A DNA stretch of 64,000 nt from Mustela lutreola (GCF_030435805.1 NC_081291.1:13663001-13727000), one strand, 5' to 3'; counted from the stretch's first letter, positions 33,597 through 44,412 are shown. Notes: generated by a model not told the origin, from the sequence alone. Translations and numbers: made by a program.

Positions 33597-34473
33597 TTAA
33601 AGATTTTATTCGACAGAGATCACAAGTAGGCAGAGAGGCAGGCAGAGAGAGGGGAGGAAGCAGGCTCCCTGAGCAGAGAGCCTGATGCGGGGCTCGATCC
33701 AAGGACCCTGGGATTGATGAAGTTCTAGAACCTAGGTGAGGTTCGGTAGGCTGAGGTCCGGAGCCGATGACCAAGAAAGAATTTTTGAGACATCTTCGGT
33801 GCAAAATGGTGGTTTATTAAAGCACGGGAACAGGACCCGGGGGCAGGAAGAGCTGCTGCCCCGGGTCGTGAGAGATGGCAGGTTGTGTACCTTGCGGTCG
33901 GGGGAAGGGGAGGGGAAGGGAGCTTTCATATGCTAAAGAGGGCCTACAAGGTGCCGGGAGGCGGCCTTGCCCTTGTGGCTTGATCAATGTGGTCTTTAGG
34001 CCAGCCGGTAACATCAAGATAGTTGGGAGATTCTTGGTGGGGTGTTAGGATCCTGCTATCATTTACATTCCCTTCTACCTCAGCCCCCTCCAGTTCTGGT
34101 GGGGAGGGAGACATTAGGGCTTGAGGAACTGAGAGTTATTTGCCTTTGGAAATTTGTGCTATTGATAAGGTAAATTCCCTGTTTGTAGATCTCCAGGACA
34201 CTTGTAGAGCAAGGGAGATTCCTGTCTCGCAGGATTGTGATCTCCGCAAGTTAACTATTTGCTTATTGTTCATGGCAGTCAGGGCTGCCTGAGGGATGCT
34301 ACACATATGACTGAGGGGGAGCGGATGGAGAGGGGGGTGCCAGGCACCAGCTTTTGCTTTTGTCTTCAGCCAGCCTCCTGCTCCCTCATCAGGATCATGG
34401 CCCGAGCCTCATCAGGATCATGACCCGAGCCGAAGGCAGAGGCTTGAACCCACTGAGCCACCCAGGCGCCCCA
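33597..34473 (-). repeat. CAN-type SINE split by an LTR
   Basis: The SINE runs 33597-33714 and resumes at 34392-34473. AAGCCTGGGTTTCT on both outer sides is the SINE's own target duplication. The LTR between the halves has the 4-base duplication GGAT. Confidence 0.93.
33715..34391 (-). mobile_element. Solo LTR (class I ERV family), inserted in a SINE
   Basis: Ends are TGATGA...TCATCA and the flanking duplication is GGAT. The minus strand carries AATAAA (33816-33821) followed by ACCACCATTTTGCACC, and a U5 ending CTAGAACTTCATCA. At 677 bases it has a longer U3 than its 484-base relative at 43583. Because it sits inside a SINE it is younger than that SINE, and it looks like the least decayed of its family here. 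Confidence 0.88.
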
Positions 34474-35211
34474 AGCCTGGGTTTCTACTTGAGCACCTGT
34501 GTTAGGGGTGGGAGGGCTGGTGAGTTGGGAAGGTGTTGGTCAGGAATTAGGTACACGATGGTGCGGTGCCCCTTCCAAGTGGGGGCTTTGCCAAAGAGTA
34601 AGTAGGTTTGAGAGTTAGGCTCTGTGCAGGGTGATACGGTGGGTTGTACCCGTGTGAGCAAAAATCCTAGGTGTGGGACAGACGGTTGATTAAATGGGCT
34701 TTGGAAAGGGAGACTCCTTAACCTTTGTTGTTGAGGAAGGCGAGCGCAGTGATGGTGTCAGAGATAGAAGTGGGCCCAGCAGGACTGAAGAGGAGGCCAT
34801 CCACAGGTGGGAGAAGGCTGCTAATCGGGATGGAGAGGTTGCAGAGATCTGATGCCGGAGCTGGTCTGCGGAAGTGGGGGCTAGCCCGAAGACCCCGTGG
34901 GAGAAGCGTCCAGGTTAACTGTTTCGTGTTGAGGCGGAAAGGTTTCCGGGTCCTATGGGAGAGGGAAATACTGAAAAACACGTCTTTCAGATCTAAGACA
35001 AAAGACATAAGATTTAAGACATCTTTAAGATCTAAGACAGTGAAGTACATAAAGGAGGGTGGCATGGTGGGGAAGGGGGCTCTGGCTTGGGGAGGACTGC
35101 CTCAATGATCGTTCTGAGATCCTGAACTCGTCTCTAGCACTGGTTTTTTGTCAGAAGGGATTGGAATATTGTAAAGATTGTTAGTAGGCTTTAGTACATT
35201 TGAGGAAAGAC

Positions 35212-35413
35212 GGGCGACTGGGTGGCTCAGTCCTTAGGCATCTCTGCCTTCGGCTCTGGTCATGGTCCCAGAGTCCTGGGATCTGAGCCCTGAGGGTTGG
35301 GTTCCCTGCTCAGCGGGGAGCCTGCTTCTCCCTCTCCCACTCCCCCCTGCTTGTGTTCCCTCTCTTGCTGTCTCTGTCAAATAAATAAATAAATAAATAA
35401 AATCGTTTAAAAA
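35212..35413 (+). repeat. CAN-type SINE in the provirus
   Basis: Plus-strand copy with a long (AAAT)n tail. The flanks repeat TACATTTGAGGAAA / TACATTTGAGAAAA. Confidence 0.9.
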
Positions 35414-36137
35414 ATACATTTGAGAAAAGGGATTTGGAAACGAGGGGCTGCAAGCCTGAGGTTTGAGAGCATATTGGTGTTTGGAAGGGAAAAAAGTAGG
35501 CTCCTTGAGGTGTATGGTGATGGAGGTGAGGTGAGTGGCCTTGACAGGTTGGGAGGTGTCCCCTATGGACGTGGGACCTGGAGTCGTAACTGGAGAGAAT
35601 GAAGTGGGAGTGATGTGTAGGTTCAGTAGGGAGTCCCAGGGATTGGGATTGGGTGTGTACGGGGTGCCGAGAAAAGCGAGTCTCTAGTTTGGTCATGACG
35701 TCTCATCCTGGATGCTGGGGGAGATTTGATCTCCCAGGGAACATGACAAGAGCTGGGTAGCTGATGGGTGAGAAAACACCATGAACCCCAGCAACAGAGA
35801 TGGGGGAGGGAGAAGAGGGTCCTGAAAATCCAGGGAGATCCGGGGGGGGGGGGTGCCAGTCCTTATCCTGAAGAAGCCCCAAGAGATCCCCTGGGATGGG
35901 GCTGACCCTCCCCCCTTGTTTGGGATCTGAAGACAGGTTTTGGGAGGTGTCTGCCCTCTACTTTGAGGATGGGGTCCCATCACTCTTCAGGCAGGGCAAG
36001 AGGTTTTGGGTGGCCCTGTTTTGCTTTTGCTTTTGTTTTTTTTGTTTTTTTTTTAATTGGGACATGGTTTGAACCAGTGGCCAGGCTTACTGCAAGTGTA
36101 ACAAGCTCCTGGAGGGGTCTTTTTTTTAAAACCCCCT

Positions 36138-36331
36138 TTTTTTTTTTTAGTTTTTATTTATTTATTTGACAGACAGAGATCACAAGTAGGCAGAGAGGCA
36201 GGCAGAGAGAGAGGAAGAAGCAGGCTCCCTGCCCAGCAGAGAGCCTGATGTGGGACTCAATCCCAGGACCTTAGGATCATGACCTGAGCTAAAGGCAGAG
36301 GCTTAACCCACTGAGCCACCCAGGGGGACTT
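36138..36331 (-). repeat. CAN-type SINE in the provirus
   Basis: Reversed copy inserted in the gag region after the zinc-knuckle stretch. Confidence 0.9.
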
Positions 36332-36418
36332 ATTGAATGTTTGGGTCAAGCCAGCAGGGTGAGACCTTTCTAGAATAGCTCTGGTAACGGCAGAAGGCAG
36401 GAGCTGATAAACCTGAGA

Positions 36419-36454
<36 letters not shown>

Positions 36455-37374
36455 GTCCCTTTCTCATTTCCTCTTTGATTTCCTCCTCTCTGCTGTTAAA
36501 AGCTTTGAAGGCTGGGTCTAGTACTTTGGATTGAGGGGTTTGTGGGCTTTATCTAGTTTTGTTTTTCTAATATGTGGGTCCGACTGGGAGATGAAATGCA
36601 TAGCTACGTTCAGTTTTCCTACATGAGAGTTAGGATCAAGGTCGGTGAGTTTTTGAAGAGCCTCAGTGAGAACAAAAGGACAAGAGCAGGATTTTTATCT
36701 GATCTCTGGGTGGCCTCCCTATCCCATTCCTAATTGTATAGGTCCCTCCATGATACATCCAGAGGAGAGGGTGAATTACTCAGATTCCTTAGTGAACCTG
36801 GCAGGATGATTTGGAAAAAAAGCCAAGCTTACATCTTATAAGAGAAATATCTGGTGAGCAGAAGGGAAGGTAGACCCGAACCATGCCCTCTGCTCCAGCC
36901 ACTTTGCCAAGAGGGAATGGGGGGGGGGAGGTTGGGAAGAACATGTGTTGGGAGAAGAAGGATCCAGACCTGGAGGCAAGCGCTGAAGGGGACGGGGTGA
37001 CAGAGGGTCTTGAGGGGAAGGAGATGGGGTTGGGGAAGAGCCAAGGGAGGATCACCTGCGGGTCGGTGGAAAGGCAGAGGCCGGTCAGCGGAGCTGAAGT
37101 CTGAGTGGGGAGAACCGGGGAGAGGGAGAGGAGTCTTTGGGGAGAGGAGTATAGGGCAAATAGTGGGAAGCCCAGGATGACCAAGCTGGAAGAAAGCTTT
37201 GAAATGATGTTAAGGTAGCCGGTGGGCTGGGCGGCAAAGAATTACGCAGAGGTTAAAACCCCAAGCAGGACAGAATTTACTTACTCTCCAAGGGAGAAGA
37301 GGGGCCAGACATCAAGAGAGAAATCTCTTGGGTGAGATTCTGTAAGGCTGGGCCTTTTAAAGGCTTTTAAGGGG

Positions 37375-37577
37375 GGGGCACCTGGGTGGCTCAGTGGGTT
37401 AAAGCCTCTGCCTTAGGCTCAGGTCATGATCCCAGGGTCCTGGGATGGAGCCCCGCATCGGGCTCTCTGCTCAGCAGGGAGCCTGCTTCCCTTCCTCTCG
37501 CTCAGCCTGCCTCTCTGCCTACTTGTGATCTCTGTCTGTCAAATAAATAATAAAATCTTAAAATAAAATAAAATAAA
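37375..37577 (+). repeat. CAN-type SINE in the provirus LTR
   Basis: Plus-strand copy in the upstream LTR. AAGGCTTTTAAGGG is repeated on both sides. Confidence 0.92.
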
Positions 37578-37788
37578 GGCTTTTAAGGGTGTGAGAGGGT
37601 TGCAGCTGAGCCTCTAGGGCAGGGTGAGTGGGGAGGGGGGAAGTCGATGTTTGCTTGGCCCTGTAGAACAGGAGGTGACAAGTTTCTACAGGGTCAGGCT
37701 CTTTCTGGGGCTCATCCGGGATGTGGGTTTCCCACTAGAAAAGAATGTGCTTTGTCGTTAGAAAAGAACATGTTTCGTGGTGGCGGTC

Positions 37789-37997
37789 TTTTTTTTTTTT
37801 TTTTTTTTCTTTTTTAAAGATTTTATTTACTTATTTATCAGAGAAAGCACAAGAAGGGGGAGCAGCAGGGAGAGGGAGAAGCGAGCTTCCTGCTGAGCAA
37901 GAGCCTGGTGGTGGGGCTCGATTCCAGGACCCCGAGATCATGACCTGAGCTGATGGCAGACGCTTCGCCTCACTGACTGAGCCACGCAGGCATCCCT
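37789..37997 (-). repeat. CAN-type SINE in the provirus LTR
   Basis: Reversed copy. TGGTGGCGGTCTTT / TGGTGGTCTGTTTT flank it. Confidence 0.88.
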
Positions 37998-38199
37998 GGT
38001 GGTCTGTTTTCTGAGAACAAGGGGCACCATGACCTGGAAAAAGGAGAGTCAGGGCAAGGTCTGAAGCCTGTGAGTTCTGTCTGTGAGCTTGCTGAAGAGG
38101 TGCTTGGAATAAAACACTTTCACCTTAGGTGTCCCCTCTGTCTTTAGACAGGCTAATTTTTGATTGCTTATTTTATTTTTTTAAAGATTTTATTTATTT

Positions 38200-39016
38200 G
38201 GGTCGTCTGGGTGGCTCAGTTGTTAAGCATCTGCCTTTTGCTCAGGTCATGATCCCAGGATCCCAGGGTCCTGGCATTGAGCCCCATATCGGACTCCCTG
38301 CTCAGCAGGGAGCCTGCTTCTCTCCAGCTGCCCAAGGTTGTCTTCTCTCTCTTGCTATCTCTCTCTGTAATAAATACATAAATAAAAATTTTTCAAGATT
38401 TTATTTATTTGACAGGGATCACAAGTAGGCAGAGAGGCAGGCAGAGAGAGAGGGGGAAGCAGGCTCCCTGTGGAGCAGAGAGCCCGATGTGGGGCTCAAT
38501 CCCAGCACCCTGGGATCATGACTTGAGCCTAAGGCAGAGGCTTTAACCCACTGAGCCACCCAGGCACCCCTAAATAAAATCTTCTGAAGATTTTAAATTT
38601 TAAGATCTTTAAGATCTTTAATTTTAGATCTTAATTTTTAATTAAGATTAGTCTTAATCTTAATTAAAATCTTTAATTTTAATATCTTAAATTTTAAAAC
38701 TTAAGATTTTAAATCTTAAAAATATTTATTTATTTGTGAAAGAGAGAGAGAGCCTGAGTGGAGGGGACCGGCAGAGGGACAGGGAGACACCCTGCTGAGC
38801 AGGCAGCCCTCATCCCAGGACTTTGGGATTATGACTTGAGCCAAAGGTAGGCAGATGGTTAACCGACTGAGCCAGCCCGGCGCCCTTATTTTATTTTTTA
38901 ACTCAGAATATTTGATTTTTTAAAGTAGGCTCTATGCCCTACTCAATGGGGCTTGAACTCATGATTCTGAGACCAAGAGTCACATGCTCTACAGACTGAG
39001 CCACCCAGGTGCCCCT
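38200..39016. repeat. SINE cluster with an AT-rich palindromic spacer
   Basis: Plus copy at 38200-38395, minus copies at 38396-38571 and 38723-38886, and a head-only minus piece at 38895-39016. Between them, 38578-38722 consists almost wholly of AAGATTTTAAATTTTAAGATC-like words. Confidence 0.82.
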
Positions 39017-39019
39017 TGA

Positions 39020-40900
39020 CTGTCTTTTTTACTCAATAGTCTTCATGCCAAAACGGCCCATCCTTGGCCCCTACAGGGGCATTTCTAGAAAGGAGAGAAG
39101 TTTCTACTGAGCCACGTGTGGGGGCTTGGGAGGAGAAGCTAAACAGTTTGAATCCATCATATTGTGCAAACCTGTCCCCCATCACCATGGGAAGACAGCC
39201 TAGGCACGGGCTGGCGGGGCGGGGGTGGGGTGGGGTGGGGAGGCAGCCCTGTTTGGGACAGTCTGGTAGTGGGGGTTGAGGATGGTGGGGGAGGTGAAGC
39301 CTCTTTGGCCCCTCTGACCTCTAGTAGCCGATCTAAGTTTTAGTTTAAACCTTTGTGTATTTATGGATCCTGCGTTCTTTACTGGAAAGAACAGCACGTC
39401 TGCACTGCCTGGGGGAACCAAGGACCCAGAATCCCAGGCACGAGCTGTGAGTGCCGTAATTACGCCCATAGTGGGCACCATCTAAACTGCACATAATCAA
39501 GAATTATCTCAGGCCACTGCCTCCCTTAACTGATTAACTGCCCTAAATCCCTTGAAAAATCTCTGGGCCGGGCAGAAACGTTGGAGCTGGCTCTTGGAAG
39601 AGAGTCCGCCTTCTCCCCCGGTGGCCAGCCTCCTGAACTGCGCTCTTGTTCCTTTCCAGTCAGAACCCAGCTCTGGAATACCTGCCTTTCCAGCTTCAAG
39701 AACAGGTTGGGGGGTCAGGGTGGTGGGGGCAGGGCAGGACTGAGGGAGGTCACATGAGAAGGGTTTGCTTCTGGGAATCAGAAGTTTCAATTCCTTGAGC
39801 AGCTCAGAAGCCCTGATTAAGTCCAGGAACTTTTCTGGATTTCAGTTTCCCTATTGGTGAGGAGGGGCTGGGAGAAGGGGCGGGGGCTGTTCCTAGGGGG
39901 TGAAATGACTCTGTCATCCTAAAGCAGCCCCAAGAACAACTCCTGAGCCCTCCCACAAGCTGGGGAAAGTGAGGAAAACCCGGAAGCTCTGCCTGGAGAG
40001 CAGAGGTTCTCCCAGGATGTGAACCTGCTGCCCCCAACCACGGCAGACTTGGAGGAAGGATTGATGGAGGCTGGGCAGATCCATGCAAGTCGTGAAAGTC
40101 GACTTAGTGTCTATCGAGATAGCAGCTCTGAATTTTGAAGAAGCAGAGAGACTCTTGGGAGGAGGGGTTCCCTCGGGAGGAATGGCCCAGTGAAGAGGGC
40201 CAGGGAGGCAGAGGGATGGCTCCTGCCCAAACCCCAAGGGTCTCTGGGAACATTCTGGAGCAGGGAAGCTTGGGTGTAGATGTCAGCCGGTTTGCCCTCA
40301 CTGCAGGGGTGGCCCCAGGTGCATTCACTCCAGGAACTTAAGAGTATGGTCTCCCCCCCACCAAGGGGTGTCTACTTTTTGGAGTTCAAAGACTTTAGAA
40401 GTCAGTGAGCTTCTGGAAACCAAGAAACTAAGAAGTAGGTACTCCCCACCCCATGCCCTGCCCTGCTCTGGGGGCAGGCGAAGTCAAGGGTGGGGGTAGG
40501 GGGAGGAGGCAGCCCTGGGCCAAGCGCCCTGTTGGTCCATCCCAGCAGTGGCTCCATGTTCTCCCCCCGACCACCACCACTATCTTGCCCACCTCCCCCT
40601 AACCAGGCAGCCATGGGGCTCCCTCAGATCTGGTCTGGCCAGGGAAGCCTTGAAGGGGAAAGTCCAGGCTGTGAGCTAAGGAGACATCCTAAGGGGGACT
40701 TAGGGTGGCCTTGGAGGAGGACAGAAGGTGGCCCCGCCCTGTTCCGGGCCAGCTCCCCACTGGCTCCTCCCTCTCTGTGCCCTGCCAACTGCCCTGTAAC
40801 AGGTCACCTCCCCAGACCCTGGCCTATCCTAGACTCCCTCCCTCCTTCCCTCCCTCCCAGCCCCAGCTTTCTTCTAGCCCAGGCCACCCTTCTTACCAGC
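39020..40900. other. Flank 3' of BST2, mostly unique sequence
   Basis: No second gene was recognised. The BST2 3' UTR should lie in 40300-40905, but no AATAAA or ATTAAA is present there on the minus strand. Long open frames on the plus strand (for example 40490-41302) overlap BST2 exons on the other strand and are not supported as genes. Confidence 0.4.
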
Positions 40901-40905
40901 AGGCC

Positions 40906-42849
40906 TCAGGCCAGCAGAGCAGTGAGGCCCAGGGACAGGCACATGGGGACCATCCAGGGGCCGAGTGACTTCGAGGAGCTGCTGAAGCTGGGGTCCCCTT
41001 CCTTGCTCCAGGCTTCCTTCTCTTTTCTGGGGGAAGATGTGGGGACAGCTGAGGCAGCTGCCAGGGCCTGCACCGGGTCTGGCCTTGTCGCCCTTCAGAA
41101 TCTCCCCTCCTCCCCCACCAAGTCAGTGGGGAAGAGAGTGGGCCGCTTCCTCTCGAGGCTTGGTGTGACCGGAGGGACAAGGTTGGCATTCAAACTCTGT
41201 GCCCTGAGCAATGGGAAATTTGCAGGCAAAGGGCTTCCTGGGTCTTGGGAGGGGACAGGTGTCGTGAAAGGGGTACAGTCAGGGGCTGTGGTGCAGACCT
41301 GAGTCGTTCCACCTCCTCCGAAGCGTCCTGCAGCTGCTTCTTCAATTTCTCAACCTCTCCTAAGGTGGGAGAGAATCAGGGGGCCTTGTCAGCACAGTGG
41401 CACGGTGGCCCAGACATGGCGTGGCAAGTGGCCACATTCTCTGCCTGGCTCTACCCTGGGATCCAACGCCGCCTTCAGTCCCAACCTCACGCCACCCCAC
41501 CTTGGAAACCTGGGGTCCTCCTTTCCCACCCTTCACTGGATTCTGACCACTCCCTGGTGACCCCGACCCTGGGACTTCCCCCCCCCCACCTTGTCCCCCC
41601 GCCCCTCCTCCTCCCGGGAGTTCAGTGCTTGACCCACCCCTCCCAATCCACCCCCCCCTGCAGAACCCTGGTTTTATGCTTTCTTACGCTGAAGCTCCTC
41701 TCTTCCCCTGAGCTGCTCCAGACCCTGGGCCTTCTCCATTTCCAGGGAAGCGGAAAGGTTCACCTGGAACGGGGCGGGGCGGGGGGGGGGTATCAGAGAC
41801 TGGCCTTCTGGCCTGCGGAGTGGAGGTAGCTGCTGCTGGGGGCCCTGGATCTCTCCCCCAGGCCCGGTGGTCGGAGGGGCCCGGGTCCAAAGCCCTTTCA
41901 GGTTTCCCTCCAACCCTCTCTGCACCCCGGTCTCCCACCTCTAAGAACGGGCCACAACCTCCCACCCTCCCAGGACAACTAAGGATGTGATCCCCGAAAT
42001 AGGGGATTTGAGGCTCCCCACATGGGTATTTGGAGGCTCCCTATGCCCAAGCCCTCGAGGAAACTCTCAGACCTCATGGGCTATTGCCCAAGACTTAGAT
42101 GTCCTTCTCTAAACCCAGAACATAGGGATTTCCGAGCCCAAGTTAGATATCTTGGGGAGTTTCAAGGCCCCCCATATTAGGACCCACGTGAACATTTCAT
42201 AGTCTCCCAGGGATGGGGTGGGTGTATTCGGAGCCCCACCCTTCTTTTGGACGAGGTGAAGTCTCCATCCCAAACCTTAGATGGGATTTCTGGTGCAGAG
42301 AGCGGCTGCTAGCTCTCCCAAAACAGGCTGGAGACTCTTCCCACATTCTAGTGGGGATTTGGGTGCTCTGGGGGCGTTTAAAGCCCTGCCCTAGACCAGC
42401 ACCGCTGAGAAAGTTTAGAGGTCCCCCAAACCCTAGCGGGAAAACCCAACTCCCAATGCGGGGGCCCAGAGGAAGTTTCTCCACCCCCATCTAGACCTGC
42501 GGGGGCCGCGCAACCACCCGGCCCTCTCCGGGGGTTGCTGGTCTCTTACCACAGTCTGGTTGCAGGTGGCAGCCTGGTCCTTCGCCCCCAGTAAGTGTTG
42601 CCGGGTTTGGGCTAGCTGGAGTTCCAGGAGGCGGGTGACATTGCGACACTCCTGCTCTGCTAGGAGGCCCTCTTTGCAAGCTTTGCTGTTGGCTCTGACG
42701 GCAAAGACGATCAGGGCCACAAACAGAGCCGGTGCCAGCAAGGTTAGGCCAATGCTCAGCCACTTCCACCCCCACCACTGACTTTGCTCCATGGACGCTG
42801 ATTTTTCAGTCACGGGCTCAGGCCAATGATGGTAAAAAGTTGGTGCCAT
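40906..42849 (-). CDS. BST2: BST2 / tetherin (four coding exons, 185 aa)
   Basis: Tetherin is an interferon-induced membrane protein that holds budding enveloped virions on the cell surface. Exons, in minus order, are 42550-42849, 41688-41763, 41299-41359 and 40906-41026. They total 558 nt with phases 0, 1 and 2, all GT/AG. Residues 1-30 are the cytosolic tail, and 31-51 form the membrane segment. Lumenal cysteines C58, C68 and C96 match the three disulfide cysteines of human BST2. Sequons NVT (N70) and NQT (N97) match the human sites, and NLS at N102 is an extra one. A coiled coil spans about 72-150. A serine run (161-164) followed by a hydrophobic end (GPWMVPMCLSLGLTALLA) is the GPI-anchor signal. 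The start has a strong Kozak context (AAGATGG). A second in-frame ATG is codon 20. The frame looks whole. No clear poly(A) signal was found within about 600 nt of the stop. Confidence 0.96.
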
Positions 42850-42859
42850 CTTGATCTGC

Positions 42860-43085
42860 CCCTGGATGTAGGGAGTTAGGGCAGGAGATAGGACGTTCAG
42901 ACCTTCTACTGGCTGGGGCTACCCCCTTATTAACATAGGGGCCGTCCTGACCAATGACATGTTCCGAGACAATCCTCTGACCTAGAGGCTTGAAATGGGG
43001 GCATCCGGAGGCAAAAAACAGTTTGGGCTTTCAGTTTCAATTTCCCAGGAAAAAGGTGGGTTGTTTGCGGTGAATTGAAACCTTG
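42860..43085 (-). promoter_or_regulatory. BST2 interferon-responsive promoter (ISRE plus TATA-like box)
   Basis: AGTTTCAATTTCCC at 43033-43046 fits the ISRE consensus exactly. On the minus strand it extends into three GAAA units spaced by two bases (43029-43046). A palindromic STAT-type TTCCCAGGAA (43042-43051) overlaps it. A weaker GAATTGAAAC lies near 43072. TTAATAAG (about 42926-42933) is a TATA-like box about 80 nt before the start codon. Human BST2 is known to be driven by ISRE/IRF and STAT elements; binding here is inferred. Confidence 0.8.
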
Positions 43086-43582
43086 AGCTTTTCCGGTTTG
43101 GCAGGGGGCTGGTGAGGGGAGCTGGAGCAGCCGGAGTCTGACCATCTGAAGTTCCCGCCCCTCTCCTGCTCGTAACTGAGGGTGACAACTGCTGTTACTG
43201 AACGTCTCATGCAGGCCAGCCTCGTGTTCGCGGGTCCCAGGACCCGAAGAGATCGTGGCTGTCATTGGCTCAGCTCCAAGCTGGGGAAACTGAGGCTGAG
43301 GGGGGGGGTGGACTGGGGGCGGGGTCTGGCTCGAACCCCAGAGGCCACCTTTTGTGTTTAAGGTTCTCCATGGTGGTCACTTAGTACCCCTGCACCCACA
43401 CAGGGTGTCTGAGGAGGGACTGAAGGCTGGAGAAGCTCTGGTTGGGACCCCAGGACGGAGGCTGCAGTTTCCCACTTGGCCACCAGGGCCGCCCTAGCCC
43501 TCAAAATACGGTCTCCTAGATCCTGTCCTGGCTCCCGCAGGGAATAGGCTCTTACTTCTAGAATCTGCCTCTGCCATCCCAA

Positions 43583-44066
43583 TGATGAAGTTCTAGAACC
43601 TAGGTGAGGTTTGGAGGGGTGAGGTCCGGAGCCGATGACCAAGAAAGAATTCTTGAGACAGCTCTGGTGCAAAATGGTGGTTTATTAAAGCACGGGGACA
43701 GGACCCGTGGGCAGGAAGAGCTGCTGCCCGGGGTTGTGGGGGATGGCAGGTTAAGTACCCTGTGGTTGAGGGGGAGGGGGAAGGTGAGGGAAAGGGAGGT
43801 TTCAATGGAGTTTTCATATGCTAAAGAGGGCCTACTAGGTGCCGGGATACCGGAGGTCTTGAGGCTTGATCAATGTTGTCTTTTCCCTTTTGGCAAGCCA
43901 TTAACATCAAGATAGCTGGGTGATTCCTAAAGAATGTCACATTTGTCCCACCCAGGAGTGGGGGGGGGGGAGATTGCAAAGTGTCAGCCTTTTGCTGGGG
44001 TGAGGGGAAGATGGTGAGGTATCAGCATTTTGCTTTGTCCTCAGCCAGCTTTCTGCTCCCTCATCA
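43583..44066 (-). mobile_element. Solo LTR (class I ERV family) upstream of BST2
   Basis: Ends TGATGA...TCATCA over 484 bases. AATAAA (minus, near 43684) precedes ACCACCATTTTGCACC. The flanks CCAA and CCAG could be a 4-base duplication with one change. It lies in the same direction as BST2, about 0.7 kb upstream. Fossil. Confidence 0.85.
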
Positions 44067-44100
44067 CCAGGACCCCGAGCAAACCCTCTGAACCTCAATT

Positions 44101-44287
44101 TTTTTTTTTAAGATTTTATTTATTTATTTAACAGAGATCACAAGCAGGCAGAGAGGCAGGCAGAGAGAGAGGAGGAAGCAGGCTCCCTGCCGAGCAGAGA
44201 GCCCAATGCGGGCTTGATCTCAGGACCCTGGAATCATGACCTGAGCCGAAGGCAGAGGCTTTAACCCACTGAGCTACCCAGGCGCCC
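44101..44287 (-). repeat. CAN-type SINE
   Basis: Reversed copy. TGAACCTCAATTTT / TGAATCTCAGTTTT flank it, and the right flank continues as MIR. Confidence 0.9.
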
Positions 44288-44288
44288 T

Positions 44289-44412
44289 GAATCTCAGTTT
44301 TCCCATCTGTAAAGTGGGGGCAATAGCAGGCACAGCCTCATGGGGGAAGGGGTTCTGGTGAGGAGTTTCTAGGAAAGGGCTTTGGCATCCAGTAGGCACT
44401 CAACAGATGTGC
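44289..44412 (-). repeat. MIR
   Basis: 'ctcagttttcccatctgtaaagtgggg' then 'ggcactcaacagatg' follows the MIR order. Confidence 0.65.

Larger units (their letters stand above)
31215..38130 (-). mobile_element. Gammaretrovirus-like endogenous provirus (fossil) with nested elements
   Basis: Two related LTRs of about 0.5 kb in the same direction (about 31215-31665 and 37225-38130, the latter enlarged by two SINEs) flank sequence with minus-strand retroviral traces. Gag capsid-like sequence lies near 36580-37200. A CCHC zinc knuckle with CX2CX4HX4C spacing is at 36062-36103. Reverse transcriptase-like sequence at about 34718-35065 includes FTVLDLKD and QLTWTLLP. Much of pol and env is missing or unrecognisable. 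It is broken many times. The two LTRs clearly differ, and the body holds later SINEs and another LTR, so it is probably tens of millions of years old. A minus-sense CCTAA near both outer ends may be the target duplication. Confidence 0.75.

Noticed and set aside
37225-38130. Host gene on the plus strand near BST2
   Set aside because: The sequence aligns by eye with 31215-31665 and is an LTR with two SINEs.
40490-41302. Plus-strand open frame of 270 codons across BST2
   Set aside because: It is antisense to BST2 exons 3 and 4, with no recognisable domain.
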